Of a DNA stretch of 64,000 nucleotides, positions 7,809-16,050 are shown piece after piece. How positions within the stretch are numbered: the first letter of the stretch is position 1; every line of letters begins with the position of its first letter. The notes beneath the pieces are model-generated. The model did no database searches. It had not been told where the DNA came from and saw nothing but the letters and a program-made list of their open reading frames with translations. Source of the stretch: Rhodospirillaceae bacterium (GTDB lineage: Bacteria; Pseudomonadota; Alphaproteobacteria; Rhodospirillales; UBA2165); assembly GCA_947467145.1 (NCBI GenBank), contig CANIGJ010000021.1, positions 1-64,000 on the forward strand, in the 5' to 3' direction. Position numbers and translations under genes: made by a program.

Positions 7809-8993
7809 ATGCCCCGCATCAAAACCCGTGTCGGTATCGTTGGCGCCGGTCCCGCCGGACTGCTCCTTGCGCATCTACTGCACCTGGAAGGTATCGATTC
7901 GGTCGTCATCGAATCGCGCAGCCGCCAATATATCGAGACCCGCCTGCGGGCCGGCCTGCTGGAGCAGGGCAGCGCCGACGTGATGATCGAAACCGGCGTG
8001 GGCGAGCGCCTGCAACGCGAATGCCTGCGGCATGGCGGCGTCTACATCAAATTCCGGGGCGAACTGAAGCATATCGACTTCCAGGATCTGGTCGGCCAAT
8101 CGGTGATGATCTACGCCCAGCAGGAGGTGGTGAAGGATCTGGTCGCCGCGCGCCTAGGCTATAACGAGCCCTTGATGTTCGAGGTCGGCAATGTGGCCGT
8201 GGACGGCCATGCGACCGGTACGCCCAGCATTTCGTTCACCGCCGACGGTAAGGACCAGGCGATCGATTGCGATTTCATCGCCGGCTGCGACGGCTTCCAC
8301 GGCATCTGCCGGCCGTCGATCCCGGCGGGCGATATCAAGATGTTCGATCGCGAATATCCGTTCGCTTGGCTGGGTATCCTGGCCGACGCCAAGCCGACCG
8401 AGGAAGAACTGGTCTACGCGCACCACGAACGTGGCTTTGCGCTGCTCACCATGCGCTCGCCGACCGTGACGCGCGCCTATCTGCAGGTCGCGCGTGACGA
8501 GGACATCAACCAATGGTCTGACGAGCGGATCTGGGAGGAACTGGCGCTGCGGACGGCGGGTGAGGGCAATCCGCTGTCGGTCGGCAAGATCACCCAAAAG
8601 GGCATCACCGACATGCGCAGCTTCGCCTGCGAGCCCATGCAATACGGCCGCCTGTTCCTGGCGGGCGACGCCGCGCATATCGTGCCGCCGACGGGCGCCA
8701 AGGGCATGAACCTCGCCATTGCCGATGTGCGTATTCTCGCCCGCGCCCTGATTGCCTATTACAAGTCCGGCCGCACCGACCTGCTGGAGGCCTATTCGCG
8801 CACCTGCCTCAAACGGGTGTGGAAGGTGCAGCGCTTCTCGTGGTGGGTGACGCAGTTGCTGCACCGCAACGATCAGGACAACGATTTCGACCTGCGCCGC
8901 CAGATCGCCGATATCGATTACCTGACCGGCTCGCGCGCCGGGCGGATGACCTGGGCTGAGAATTATGTCGGCCTGCCGATGGAATGGGATTAG
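7809..8993 (+). CDS. pobA: 4-hydroxybenzoate 3-monooxygenase
   Basis: PobA is an FAD- and NADPH-dependent hydroxylase converting 4-hydroxybenzoate to protocatechuate. The 394-residue length matches characterised PobA. Visible are the FAD GxGxxG (VGIVGAGPAGLLL, about residue 8), the R-containing QYIETRLRAGLLEQG segment, the middle GCDGFHG motif, and the second FAD motif GDAAHIVPPTGAKGMNLA at about 286. The start was set at 7809 (MPRIKTRVGIVG), which fits the family; an upstream in-frame ATG at 7752 only adds low-complexity residues. No PobR-type regulator is adjacent. Its product should feed the ligI/galD/ligJ pathway found 12 kb downstream. Confidence 0.95.
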   Translation: MPRIKTRVGIVGAGPAGLLLAHLLHLEGIDSVVIESRSRQYIETRLRAGLLEQGSADVMIETGVGERLQRECLRHGGVYIKFRGELKHIDFQDLVGQSVMIYAQQEVVKDLVAARLGYNEPLMFEVGNVAVDGHATGTPSISFTADGKDQAIDCDFIAGCDGFHGICRPSIPAGDIKMFDREYPFAWLGILADAKPTEEELVYAHHERGFALLTMRSPTVTRAYLQVARDEDINQWSDERIWEELALRTAGEGNPLSVGKITQKGITDMRSFACEPMQYGRLFLAGDAAHIVPPTGAKGMNLAIADVRILARALIAYYKSGRTDLLEAYSRTCLKRVWKVQRFSWWVTQLLHRNDQDNDFDLRRQIADIDYLTGSRAGRMTWAENYVGLPMEWD

Positions 8994-9148
8994 CGCGGCT
9001 GCTCAAAGTTGCGGCAAGCGGCCGGTTGGATGGTAAACGTGCAAATCAACTTCTGCGCCGCAAAATAAAGCCCGTATCGTTGCGTCTGTTTTCGATTAAA
9101 TCGAGCGCACTGGTCTAGTTGCGCGGTTGCCCAGTTCTGCGCCTTAAC

Positions 9149-9178
9149 TTGACGCGTTCAAGAATCGGGGCCTAGACT
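9149..9178 (+). promoter_or_regulatory. Promoter of the MHS transporter with overlapping symmetric site
   Basis: TTGACG (9149-9154) and TAGACT (9173-9178) are separated by 18 bases, about 60 bases before the transporter ATG. The -35 box lies in an imperfect palindrome, CTTGA-N5-TCAAG (9148-9162), which could be a repressor or activator site. This is the only promoter-like feature I see in the 245-bp gap after pobA. Confidence 0.45.
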
Positions 9179-9238
9179 TTCCGCAATTCTAATAAAAAGA
9201 CGCATCTAATCCGCATCGGTCCGATAACGGGGGCTATC

Positions 9239-10870
9239 ATGTCAGACGCAGCAACGATGGACGGGGCATCTGCGCCCATGTCCAAGGAACAGCGCAAAGT
9301 TATCTTTGCGTCGTCTCTGGGTACGGTTTTCGAATGGTACGACTTCTACATTTACGGAACGCTCGGCGCGATTCTCGCCGGTAAGTTCTTCGCAGGCGTG
9401 GCGCCCAATGCGGCGTTCATCTTCACCCTGCTGGCCTTCGCCGCCGGCTTCGCGGTCCGCCCATTTGGCGCCTTGGTGTTCGGCCGTCTCGGCGACCTGG
9501 TCGGGCGCAAGTATACCTTCCTGGTCACCATGACGCTCATGGGCGTCGGCACGTTCTTCATCGGTATCCTGCCGACCTATGCCTCATGGGGCATTGCGGC
9601 GCCGATCGTGCTGATCCTGCTGCGCCTCGTGCAAGGCTTGGCTCTCGGCGGCGAATATGGCGGTGCGGCGACCTATGTTGCCGAACATGCGCCGCGCGGC
9701 AAACGCGGCTTCTACACCTCGTGGATCCAGACGACGGCAACGCTTGGCCTGTTCATGGCGCTGCTGATCATCCTCGGCATCCGCACCTATATGGGTGAAG
9801 AAGCGTTCCTCGATTGGGGCTGGCGTCTGCCGTTCCTGCTGTCGGTGATCCTGCTCGGCGTGTCCATCTGGATCCGCTTGCAGTTGGCGGAATCGCCGAT
9901 GTTCCAGAAGATGAAGGAAGAGGGCACGCAATCCAAAGCGCCGCTCACGGAAGCCTTCGGCAACTGGAAAAACGGCAAGATCGCGGTCCTGGCACTCTTC
10001 GGTGCGACGGCGGGCGAAGCGGTCGTGTGGTACGGCGGACAGTTCTATGCGCTGTTCTTCCTGACTCAGACGATCAAGGTCAACGCGGTGACGGCGCAGA
10101 TCATGATCGCCATCGCGCTCCTGCTCGCCACACCGGGCTTCATCCTGTTCGGCTGGCTGTCGGACAAGATCGGCCGTAAGAAGATCATGATGGCGGGCTT
10201 TGCGCTGGCGGCGGTGACGTATTTCCCGATCTTCCAGGGGATTACGCATTTTGCCAATCCGGCGTTGGAAAAGGCTCAGAACGGCTCACCGGTTGTGGTG
10301 GTTGCCGATCCGAACACCTGCTCCTTCCAGTTGAAGCTGACCGGCACCGAAACCTACACCAGCCCGTGCGACGTCGCGAAGTCGGCACTGGTGGCGCGTT
10401 CGGTGAACTACACCAACGAGACGGCGGCGCCGGGTGCTCCGGTCGTGGTCAAGATTGGTGCGCAGTCGATCACGACGGCAGGTACGCCGGCGTTCGCGGC
10501 TGAGTTGGGTGCTGCGATCACGTCGCACGGCTATCCGCCGACGGCGGCGCCCGATCAGATCAATCACGTCATGACCGTCGTGTTGCTCTTCATCTTGGTG
10601 GTCTATGTCACCATGGTGTACGGCCCGATCGCGGCATGGCTGGTCGAACTGTTCCCGACCCGCATCCGCTACACTGGAATGTCGCTGCCGTATCACATCG
10701 GCAACGGCTGGTTCGGCGGCTTCCTGCCGGCGACCGTGTTCGCCATCGTGGCGGCGACCGGCGACATCTATTCGGGGCTGTGGTATCCGATCGTTGTCGC
10801 ATCGATCAGCTTCGTCGTTGCCATGTTCTTCCTGCCAGAAACCAAGGACATCGATATCTCGCGGACTTAA
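9239..10870 (+). CDS. MHS-family MFS transporter with large loop insert
   Basis: This 543-residue inner-membrane protein is a proton symporter of the metabolite:H+ symporter branch (relatives: KgtP, ShiA, ProP, PcaT). The MHS signature FEWYDFYIYG is at about residues 26-35, followed by RPFGALVFGRLGDLVGRKYTF between TM2 and TM3 and a second copy-like motif GWLSDKIGRKKIM. It is about 100 residues longer than KgtP-type proteins. The extra sequence (about 335-440) is one hydrophilic loop with two cysteines at about 360 and 377. Position after pobA suggests uptake of an aromatic or dicarboxylic acid, but substrate is inferred only. An intrinsic terminator follows. Confidence 0.85.
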   Translation: MSDAATMDGASAPMSKEQRKVIFASSLGTVFEWYDFYIYGTLGAILAGKFFAGVAPNAAFIFTLLAFAAGFAVRPFGALVFGRLGDLVGRKYTFLVTMTLMGVGTFFIGILPTYASWGIAAPIVLILLRLVQGLALGGEYGGAATYVAEHAPRGKRGFYTSWIQTTATLGLFMALLIILGIRTYMGEEAFLDWGWRLPFLLSVILLGVSIWIRLQLAESPMFQKMKEEGTQSKAPLTEAFGNWKNGKIAVLALFGATAGEAVVWYGGQFYALFFLTQTIKVNAVTAQIMIAIALLLATPGFILFGWLSDKIGRKKIMMAGFALAAVTYFPIFQGITHFANPALEKAQNGSPVVVVADPNTCSFQLKLTGTETYTSPCDVAKSALVARSVNYTNETAAPGAPVVVKIGAQSITTAGTPAFAAELGAAITSHGYPPTAAPDQINHVMTVVLLFILVVYVTMVYGPIAAWLVELFPTRIRYTGMSLPYHIGNGWFGGFLPATVFAIVAATGDIYSGLWYPIVVASISFVVAMFFLPETKDIDISRT

Positions 10871-10894
10871 ACTTCCGCGTCATCGAACGAAACG

Positions 10895-10926
10895 AAACCC
10901 CGCCCGCAAGGGCGGGGTTTTTCTTT
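10895..10926 (+). terminator. Rho-independent terminator after the MHS transporter
   Basis: An 11-bp GC-rich stem (10895-10905 with 10910-10920) closes a GCAA loop and runs into a T-rich tail. It ends transcription of the transporter gene and also separates it from the convergent amidohydrolase gene. Confidence 0.85.
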
Positions 10927-10932
10927 GCCTAT

Positions 10933-12618
10933 TTAGCGGGCGTCGTAAACGATCCGCCCGCCGACCATGGTCAGGAGTGACGTGGTCCGGCCGATCTCGG
11001 ATACCGGCACGGCGAAGAAATCCTGCGATAGCACCGCGAGATCGGCGTGCGCGCCGGGGACCAAAACCCCACGCGTCTGTTCGTCGCGCGTGAACCACGC
11101 ACTGCCCTGGGTATAAAGCCGCAAGGCCTGCTCGCGGGTCGGGATTTCACGCGCATCGCGCGTCGGCGTCCCATTGACCGTTCGCCCGTCGAGCATCCAT
11201 TGCAGCGAGACGAAGGGGTTATAATTCATCACGCGATTGGCGTCGGTGCCGCCACCGACCGGTAGCCCCATGTTGAGCGCTGATACGATGGGCGGAATGC
11301 GGGCGATCGTATCGCGCGAGCGCGCATTGAGATACGCGGGGGCGGCATAATAGAGCCCATCCTGCATCAGCCAGCCGACACCCAGCGCCTTCATGCGCGT
11401 CAATGTTTCGGGCGTAGCGTCGTGCAGATGCGCGATCGACCAGCGCAGCGGCGCCAGCGGTACCTCGCGGTTCACGCGTTCGAACACGTCGAGCAGGTGA
11501 TGCACCGATGCGTTGCTGGGCCAATGCTGCGTGAGCATATGGCCCTGTTGCGCGGCCCAGAGTGCGACCTTGTAATAGTCTTCCTTTTGTTGCGGCGTCG
11601 GCCGGTCGTTGTTGTACATGCCCCAGGTCACGCATTCGCCGATACCGTTGAAGGTGATCAGGCCGTCGGCGGTTCGCCCGCCGGATTTGGAGCGGATGAT
11701 GGCCTGGAAATCTTCGAGCTCGTACCCGGCGCGCGGCGCGAACAGGCTGTAGGCGACGCGCAAGGTCAGATCGCCATCGCGTTGCAGCGCGTGCAGCACG
11801 TCGTAGTCGGCCACGCGCAGATTGTGCCCGCCCGGATCGATCACGCCGGTCAGGCCAAATCGATTGAGCTCGCGGAAGAAAGCCCGCGTACCATCCGTGG
11901 CCTGGGCTAGGTTGGGCCTCGGCAAGCGGTCGAACAACGCGACGATGGTGGTGAGGTCGCCGGCGATCCATCCGTTGGGTCTGCCGGCGGAATCGCGTTC
12001 AAGATGGCCCTTGGGTGGAATGTGGCCGTCGCGCGTGATGCCAAGCCGTTTGAATCCTTCGGGCGACAATAACGCCGCGCGATAGGACAATTGCACATAG
12101 ACCAAGCGTCCCGGGGCTGCTGCGACGATTTCGGCCTGCGTCGGGCGGCGTTGTTCGGCGAATTGTTGTTCGGTCCAACCGCCGGACACCATGATCCATT
12201 GATCGGGTGGGGTAGTCTTGGCTGTCGCCGCCAGACGTTGCATCGCCTCAGCGATGGTGCGTGCACCGGCCCAATCGGCCTCGAGCGCATGGGTGTATCC
12301 GCCGCGCAGTGCGTGGATGTGGGAATCGATCAAGCCCGGGATAACAGTGCGGCCATTGAGATCGATGACGTTTGTCTTCGCGTCGACGAACTGGCGCATC
12401 TCGGCAGCGCTGCCGACGCCGTAAATGCGGCCGTCACGCATGGTCATGGCTTCGGCGACGCGCGACTGTTCATCCAGCGTGACGATCTTGCCGTTGATCA
12501 GGATCGTGTCCGCCGCCGGTGGCGGTGAACTGGTGCAGCCGCCAAGCAAGAGTGCGGCAAGGCCGGCGATGAGGAATACGGATCTCACGTTGCGGCTCAC
12601 GTCGGTTGGCTGAGGCAC
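10933..12618 (-). CDS. YtcJ-like metal-dependent amidohydrolase, lipoprotein
   Basis: This 561-residue protein belongs to the amidohydrolase_3 (YtcJ) group. It starts with a lipoprotein signal: a hydrophobic stretch ending in the lipobox LLGGC at about residue 28, so it should be anchored to a membrane on the periplasmic side. The N-terminal barrel has the metal-binding SHIHAL motif after IPGLID. Later segments GGTDANRVMNYNPF and IPTREQALRLYT fit the family C-terminus. Substrate is unknown. It overlaps the preceding secreted-protein gene by 22 bases, which suggests translational coupling; a GTG at 12588 is an alternative start that would leave a shorter signal peptide. Confidence 0.82.
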   Translation of the reverse strand: MPQPTDVSRNVRSVFLIAGLAALLLGGCTSSPPPAADTILINGKIVTLDEQSRVAEAMTMRDGRIYGVGSAAEMRQFVDAKTNVIDLNGRTVIPGLIDSHIHALRGGYTHALEADWAGARTIAEAMQRLAATAKTTPPDQWIMVSGGWTEQQFAEQRRPTQAEIVAAAPGRLVYVQLSYRAALLSPEGFKRLGITRDGHIPPKGHLERDSAGRPNGWIAGDLTTIVALFDRLPRPNLAQATDGTRAFFRELNRFGLTGVIDPGGHNLRVADYDVLHALQRDGDLTLRVAYSLFAPRAGYELEDFQAIIRSKSGGRTADGLITFNGIGECVTWGMYNNDRPTPQQKEDYYKVALWAAQQGHMLTQHWPSNASVHHLLDVFERVNREVPLAPLRWSIAHLHDATPETLTRMKALGVGWLMQDGLYYAAPAYLNARSRDTIARIPPIVSALNMGLPVGGGTDANRVMNYNPFVSLQWMLDGRTVNGTPTRDAREIPTREQALRLYTQGSAWFTRDEQTRGVLVPGAHADLAVLSQDFFAVPVSEIGRTTSLLTMVGGRIVYDAR

Positions 12619-12974
12619 TCGATCTCGATTGGTGCCTCAGTTGACACCTTGCGGCGAATGACGTTGACCGGGGTGTAGCCGGCCTTTTCGCATTTGATCT
12701 GCACGGCCTCGGGATCGAAACCGTCGATGAAGCCTTCGATGCGGAAACGGCCTTCCGCGTCGGTCTGCGTGACCAGCATCTGGCTCTTGAAGGTCGCGAC
12801 CACGCGCATGCTGTCGATGGTTTTGAAGCTTTTGATGTCGCGCGCGATGCCGATGAATTGCGGCAGGTGCCCCTCGGTGTCGCCGTACAGATCGTCACCG
12901 CCGGCCTGGGCGCCTTGGATACCGAGGCACAGCACAAGCACAAGCGCGACGCAGATGGCCGGTAAAATCTTCAT
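12597..12974 (-). CDS. Small secreted protein with carboxypeptidase-regulatory-like fold
   Basis: This 125-residue protein has a clear Sec signal peptide (MKILPAICVALVLVLCLG...AQA, residues 1-22). The body contains TDAEGRFRIEGF and AVQIKCEKAGYTPV, typical of a transthyretin-like carboxypeptidase-regulatory beta-sandwich. Start was set at 12974 because of the signal peptide and a 4-base overlap with the upstream membrane-protein gene; the longer frame to 13142 adds an Arg-rich shadow sequence. It is probably a periplasmic binding or accessory protein. Function unknown, but the tight overlaps tie it to the Rieske oxygenase operon. Confidence 0.72.
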   Translation of the reverse strand: MKILPAICVALVLVLCLGIQGAQAGGDDLYGDTEGHLPQFIGIARDIKSFKTIDSMRVVATFKSQMLVTQTDAEGRFRIEGFIDGFDPEAVQIKCEKAGYTPVNVIRRKVSTEAPIEIECLSQPT

Positions 12975-13318
12975 TTTGTGAAGAACGGGATCATGAAATA
13001 GCACGCGACGATCATCGCGACGGCCGGTACGCTCCAGCCGAGCCACAACCAAACGCGCATGGCGAGACCGCGCGCGACGACGAGAGCGAGGGCGCCGCCA
13101 ACGAGGCCGCCGCCGATCGACGTCGCGGTCCAACCGAACCAATACATCGCCGGGCCGCTGCGCGCCGGTTGCGGGCCGAGATCGAATTCGACCAGACGCG
13201 GATGATAGGTGAAGGCGGCCAAATTCATCTCCATCGCGAAGACGTAGAGGACGCAGGAAACGACGGCGAAGGCGGACCAGAACACCAGCCCGGCGGGACG
13301 CAGGATCGTATCGCTCAT
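12971..13318 (-). CDS. Small integral membrane protein, three TM segments
   Basis: This 115-residue protein has three predicted membrane helices: about residues 10-32, 60-82 and 88-110. The loop between TM1 and TM2 holds NLAAFTYHPRLVEFDLGPQPAR. I do not recognise a family. It overlaps the genes on both sides by 4 bases (13315-13318 and 12971-12974), which implies coupled translation with the other membrane protein and the secreted protein. Likely a subunit of a membrane complex with its 161-residue neighbour. Confidence 0.68.
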   Translation of the reverse strand: MSDTILRPAGLVFWSAFAVVSCVLYVFAMEMNLAAFTYHPRLVEFDLGPQPARSGPAMYWFGWTATSIGGGLVGGALALVVARGLAMRVWLWLGWSVPAVAMIVACYFMIPFFTK

Positions 13319-13800
13319 GTGCCGAACAGCCCGCGAATATTATTCAGGATGTGGCCGACGAAGAAACTCGTCCAGGCCGCCACGGCGATCAGGCCGGCAA
13401 GCGCGCCTTGCGCGATGCGCTGTGCGCGTTCGGTTTCGTGTGCCGCGGCCGTCACCGGACGGCGCCACAGATACCAGTAAAGCGGCAGCAGGAAGAGGCC
13501 CATCGCGGCGAGATGCTCTTTGATCTCGAACGCACCCTCGGCCCAGAACATGCGGTAGTCCTGAAGGTAAGTTCGCACATTAAGGCGATAGGCCGGATAG
13601 ATCACCGCGCCGATGATGAAGGTGATCACGAATATGATGACGACCGTATTCGTATAGACTGGGGCGGAGACGCGACGGAAGCGGCTGATCATTGTCGCGC
13701 CATCGCGCGTCGGCCACAGCGCGGCCAGGGCCTGGTGGGTCACCGCACCGAGCAGCAGTACGGCGAGCAACCCATGCACGATGAGGAGCGCGGTCCACAT
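13315..13800 (-). CDS. Integral membrane protein with intramembrane histidines
   Basis: This 161-residue protein has four predicted TM helices: about 4-26, 48-70, 95-112 and 130-152. Histidines fall in or near the helices: H9 and H22 around TM1, H96 at the start of TM3 and H150 at the end of TM4. That pattern could bind heme b or a metal, as in small membrane cytochromes, but I recognise no named family. It lies 26 bases after the Rieske oxygenase and overlaps the next small membrane protein. A role in delivering electrons to the oxygenase is conceivable but untested. Confidence 0.68.
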   Translation of the reverse strand: MWTALLIVHGLLAVLLLGAVTHQALAALWPTRDGATMISRFRRVSAPVYTNTVVIIFVITFIIGAVIYPAYRLNVRTYLQDYRMFWAEGAFEIKEHLAAMGLFLLPLYWYLWRRPVTAAAHETERAQRIAQGALAGLIAVAAWTSFFVGHILNNIRGLFGT

Positions 13801-13826
13801 CGGCGGTGATCCTTATTCGGCCGCCA

Positions 13827-15146
13827 TTATTCAGCGGCCTGCGCCATATCCGGACGTACGGTCACGTTATCTAGGCTCTCGCGATAGGCCTTGAGCCAAT
13901 CGGCGCCGTTCGGCGTCACGAACGCGCCGCCGCGCACGCCGTTCAGCACTGCGGGGTCGGTCGCCACTTTCGGCACGCTGCCGTCCTTAGCGAACGTTTG
14001 CGCCGCTTTGATGAGCTGGCGGCGGAGACGATTGACGGCGACGTCGCTGGGGGCGAGGTGTTCGAAGGTGCGGTCGGTGATGCGGCCCATGCTTTCGGTC
14101 ACGCATTGATCCTGCAAGGTAATGCCGTTGATGCCGGTGTAATTGCCTTCGCGCTGCAGATCGCGATCGATTTTGTAATCGTTCTCGATGTTTTCTTCGA
14201 GGCGATAGCGGCCGAGCGAGTCCGTGGTGTTCGGCTTGAAGCGCAGGCGCTGGGACGAGCCGGGCAGGGTCGGGTTTTCGGCATAGCGGTCGTGCAGATA
14301 GGCGCGCTTCATGTGCAGCATGACGATCATCGTGTTGTCGTCGTCGAGCGGCACATAGACACGGGCCAGCACATTGCGTTCGAACGGATTGATCGGCGCC
14401 ATCGCCCAGCACGGGAAGATGAATTGGCCAACGCGCCAGTAGGTGTTCTGTTCATCGGCTGGACGGTGGGCCGCGTACATGAAGCCGTAATCTGTGTCGG
14501 TGATGACATATTCCGGCGCGCGGTTGGCGACGGCGTATTTGTTCATCACCTGCTGGCTGTCGAGATCGTCGAGTTTCTTCACCGCGCCGTAATGCAGCAC
14601 GCCGAGATGCGAGGTATCCAATTCGCCTTCAAGGCCCTGCAGCCAATTGCAGTCGCGATGCAGGAACTCGATCACGACTTCGCTTTCCGGCGCCAGGGTC
14701 ACTTCGATCGGCGGCAGATCGGGGATGCTGGATTGATCGCCCATATAGACCCAGATCAGGCCGTTGCGTTCGACCGACTTGTAGGCTTTGGCATGGACCT
14801 TATGTTTGAAGTCCTGGTGCGGCGGCACGTTGGCCATATCGAGGCACTTGCCGTCCACGTCGAATTTCCAGCCGTGATAGACGCAGCGAATGCCGCCTTC
14901 TTCATTGCGACCGAAAAACAGCGAGGCGCAACGGTGCGGGCAACGATGGTCCATGACGCCGACGCGGCCATCGGTATCGCGGAAGGCGATGAGTTCCTCG
15001 CCCAGCAGTTTGAAGCGCAGGGGGTCGCCGTCGGTCTTCAACTCGGACGATGCGATCGCCGGGAACCAGAAATGGCGCATCAGCTCGCCCATGGGCGTGC
15101 CGGGTCCGACGCGGGTCAGGGTGTCGTTTTCGGCTGCCGTGGTCAT
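13827..15146 (-). CDS. Rieske-type oxygenase, phthalate-4,5-dioxygenase-like large subunit
   Basis: This 439-residue oxygenase has the Rieske cluster ligands C69/H71 (CPHRC) and C88/H91 (CVYHG), and the mononuclear iron triad in LDTSHLGVLHYG (D177, H180, H185). Length and N-terminal PMGELMRHFWFPA match the phthalate dioxygenase-type oxygenases, which form alpha-only homo-oligomers and hydroxylate or demethylate aromatic acids. No reductase gene is adjacent. It is the first gene of a minus-strand operon with two small membrane proteins, a secreted protein and a lipoprotein amidohydrolase. It is divergent from the DUF4198 gene across a 172-bp region with symmetric AT-rich sites. Confidence 0.87.
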   Translation of the reverse strand: MTTAAENDTLTRVGPGTPMGELMRHFWFPAIASSELKTDGDPLRFKLLGEELIAFRDTDGRVGVMDHRCPHRCASLFFGRNEEGGIRCVYHGWKFDVDGKCLDMANVPPHQDFKHKVHAKAYKSVERNGLIWVYMGDQSSIPDLPPIEVTLAPESEVVIEFLHRDCNWLQGLEGELDTSHLGVLHYGAVKKLDDLDSQQVMNKYAVANRAPEYVITDTDYGFMYAAHRPADEQNTYWRVGQFIFPCWAMAPINPFERNVLARVYVPLDDDNTMIVMLHMKRAYLHDRYAENPTLPGSSQRLRFKPNTTDSLGRYRLEENIENDYKIDRDLQREGNYTGINGITLQDQCVTESMGRITDRTFEHLAPSDVAVNRLRRQLIKAAQTFAKDGSVPKVATDPAVLNGVRGGAFVTPNGADWLKAYRESLDNVTVRPDMAQAAE

Positions 15147-15251
15147 TCGTGAACTCCCATTATTCGCTATGCGACGCCCATATGCATTCTTGGCCGGCGT
15201 CTTTATGTTGGGATCATAATAAGGCCGTGGTGGGCAGTCTATGGCGGCCCG

Positions 15252-15289
15252 ATAATCAATACTTAAGAATGATTATTAGTTGCGATAAT
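15252..15289. promoter_or_regulatory. AT-rich symmetric half-sites in a divergent promoter
   Basis: ATAATCA (15252-15258) and TGATTAT (15270-15276) are exact inverted repeats 11 bases apart. A third half-site, ATAAT (15285-15289), forms a second inverted pair with ATTAT (15272-15276). The sites sit in the AT-rich 172-bp gap between the Rieske operon and the DUF4198 gene. They resemble the ATAAT/ATTAT half-sites of Fur-family operators; the regulator is inferred only. Confidence 0.4.
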
Positions 15290-15318
15290 ATATTTCGGCT
15301 TAACGATGGGAGGACACA

Positions 15319-16002
15319 ATGAAGACGTGGCAGGCCGCACTAGCGGCCGTGGCGATGGCCGGCGCGATGACGAGCGCGGCCGCGCAGGCGCATTACATTT
15401 GGCTGGAGCGCAACGGCGCCGAGGTCCAAGCGTTTTTCGGCGAGTGGGAAGGCGATCTGCGCGAGGTGTCGGGGGGCACGCTTGACCGTATCACCGGCCT
15501 AAAGGCGTTTGAACGCGATCGCGCCAAGCCGCTGACCGTGACCAAGGAAGCGAATCATTTCGCCATCAAGGGCAGCGCCAAGGGGGATGTCCGCGCGCTT
15601 GAGGATCGTGCTCCGGCCGAGGATAAGGCCAACGGCGGCAAGACCAAGACGACCTTTCAAGCCAAGGAAGGCCGTTCAGACACCAAGCCGGTGTTTGACC
15701 TCGAACTCGTGCCGGTTTCGCCGGGTGCCAACACTTTCGTGTTGATGCTGCGTGGGAGCCCGCTCGCCAAGTCCGAAATCAATGTGTTCGGCCCACCGAA
15801 GTGGGGCAAGGAATTCACGACCGACGAGCAGGGCAAGGTGACGGTACCGCTGCATTGGGTCGGCCGCTATGTCTTCGAAGTCATTCATCTGGAACAATCG
15901 CCGGGCGGCACGGGCGATGGCGCCTATGACCGCATCCGTCACGTCGCGACCTTGTCATTCAAAACGACCAAAGGCATCGCCTGGAAAGTCGCGAAGAAGT
16001 AA
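15319..16002 (+). CDS. Secreted DUF4198-family protein (NikM-like)
   Basis: This 227-residue protein has a signal peptide (residues 1-24, cut after AQA). The mature part opens with HYIWLERNGAEVQAFFGEWEG, the His-led start typical of DUF4198 proteins, which include periplasmic parts of nickel or cobalt uptake systems and partners of TonB receptors. A beta-sandwich-like C-terminal part includes TTDEQGKVTVPL and GRYVFEVIHLE. A good GGGAGGA ribosome site lies upstream of ATG 15319. No transporter genes are adjacent, so a metal role is only suggested by family and by the Fur-like half-sites in its promoter region. Confidence 0.75.
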   Translation: MKTWQAALAAVAMAGAMTSAAAQAHYIWLERNGAEVQAFFGEWEGDLREVSGGTLDRITGLKAFERDRAKPLTVTKEANHFAIKGSAKGDVRALEDRAPAEDKANGGKTKTTFQAKEGRSDTKPVFDLELVPVSPGANTFVLMLRGSPLAKSEINVFGPPKWGKEFTTDEQGKVTVPLHWVGRYVFEVIHLEQSPGGTGDGAYDRIRHVATLSFKTTKGIAWKVAKK

Positions 16003-16050
16003 CGCGTCTGCTTGCTTGGCATCCCTTCCGGCCCTCTGCATGATGGCCGG

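Noticed and set aside
13998..15152. Plus-strand open frame (384 codons) opposite the second Rieske oxygenase
   Set aside because: It mirrors the oxygenase codons and has no family motif or ribosome site; the oxygenase motifs on the other strand are decisive.
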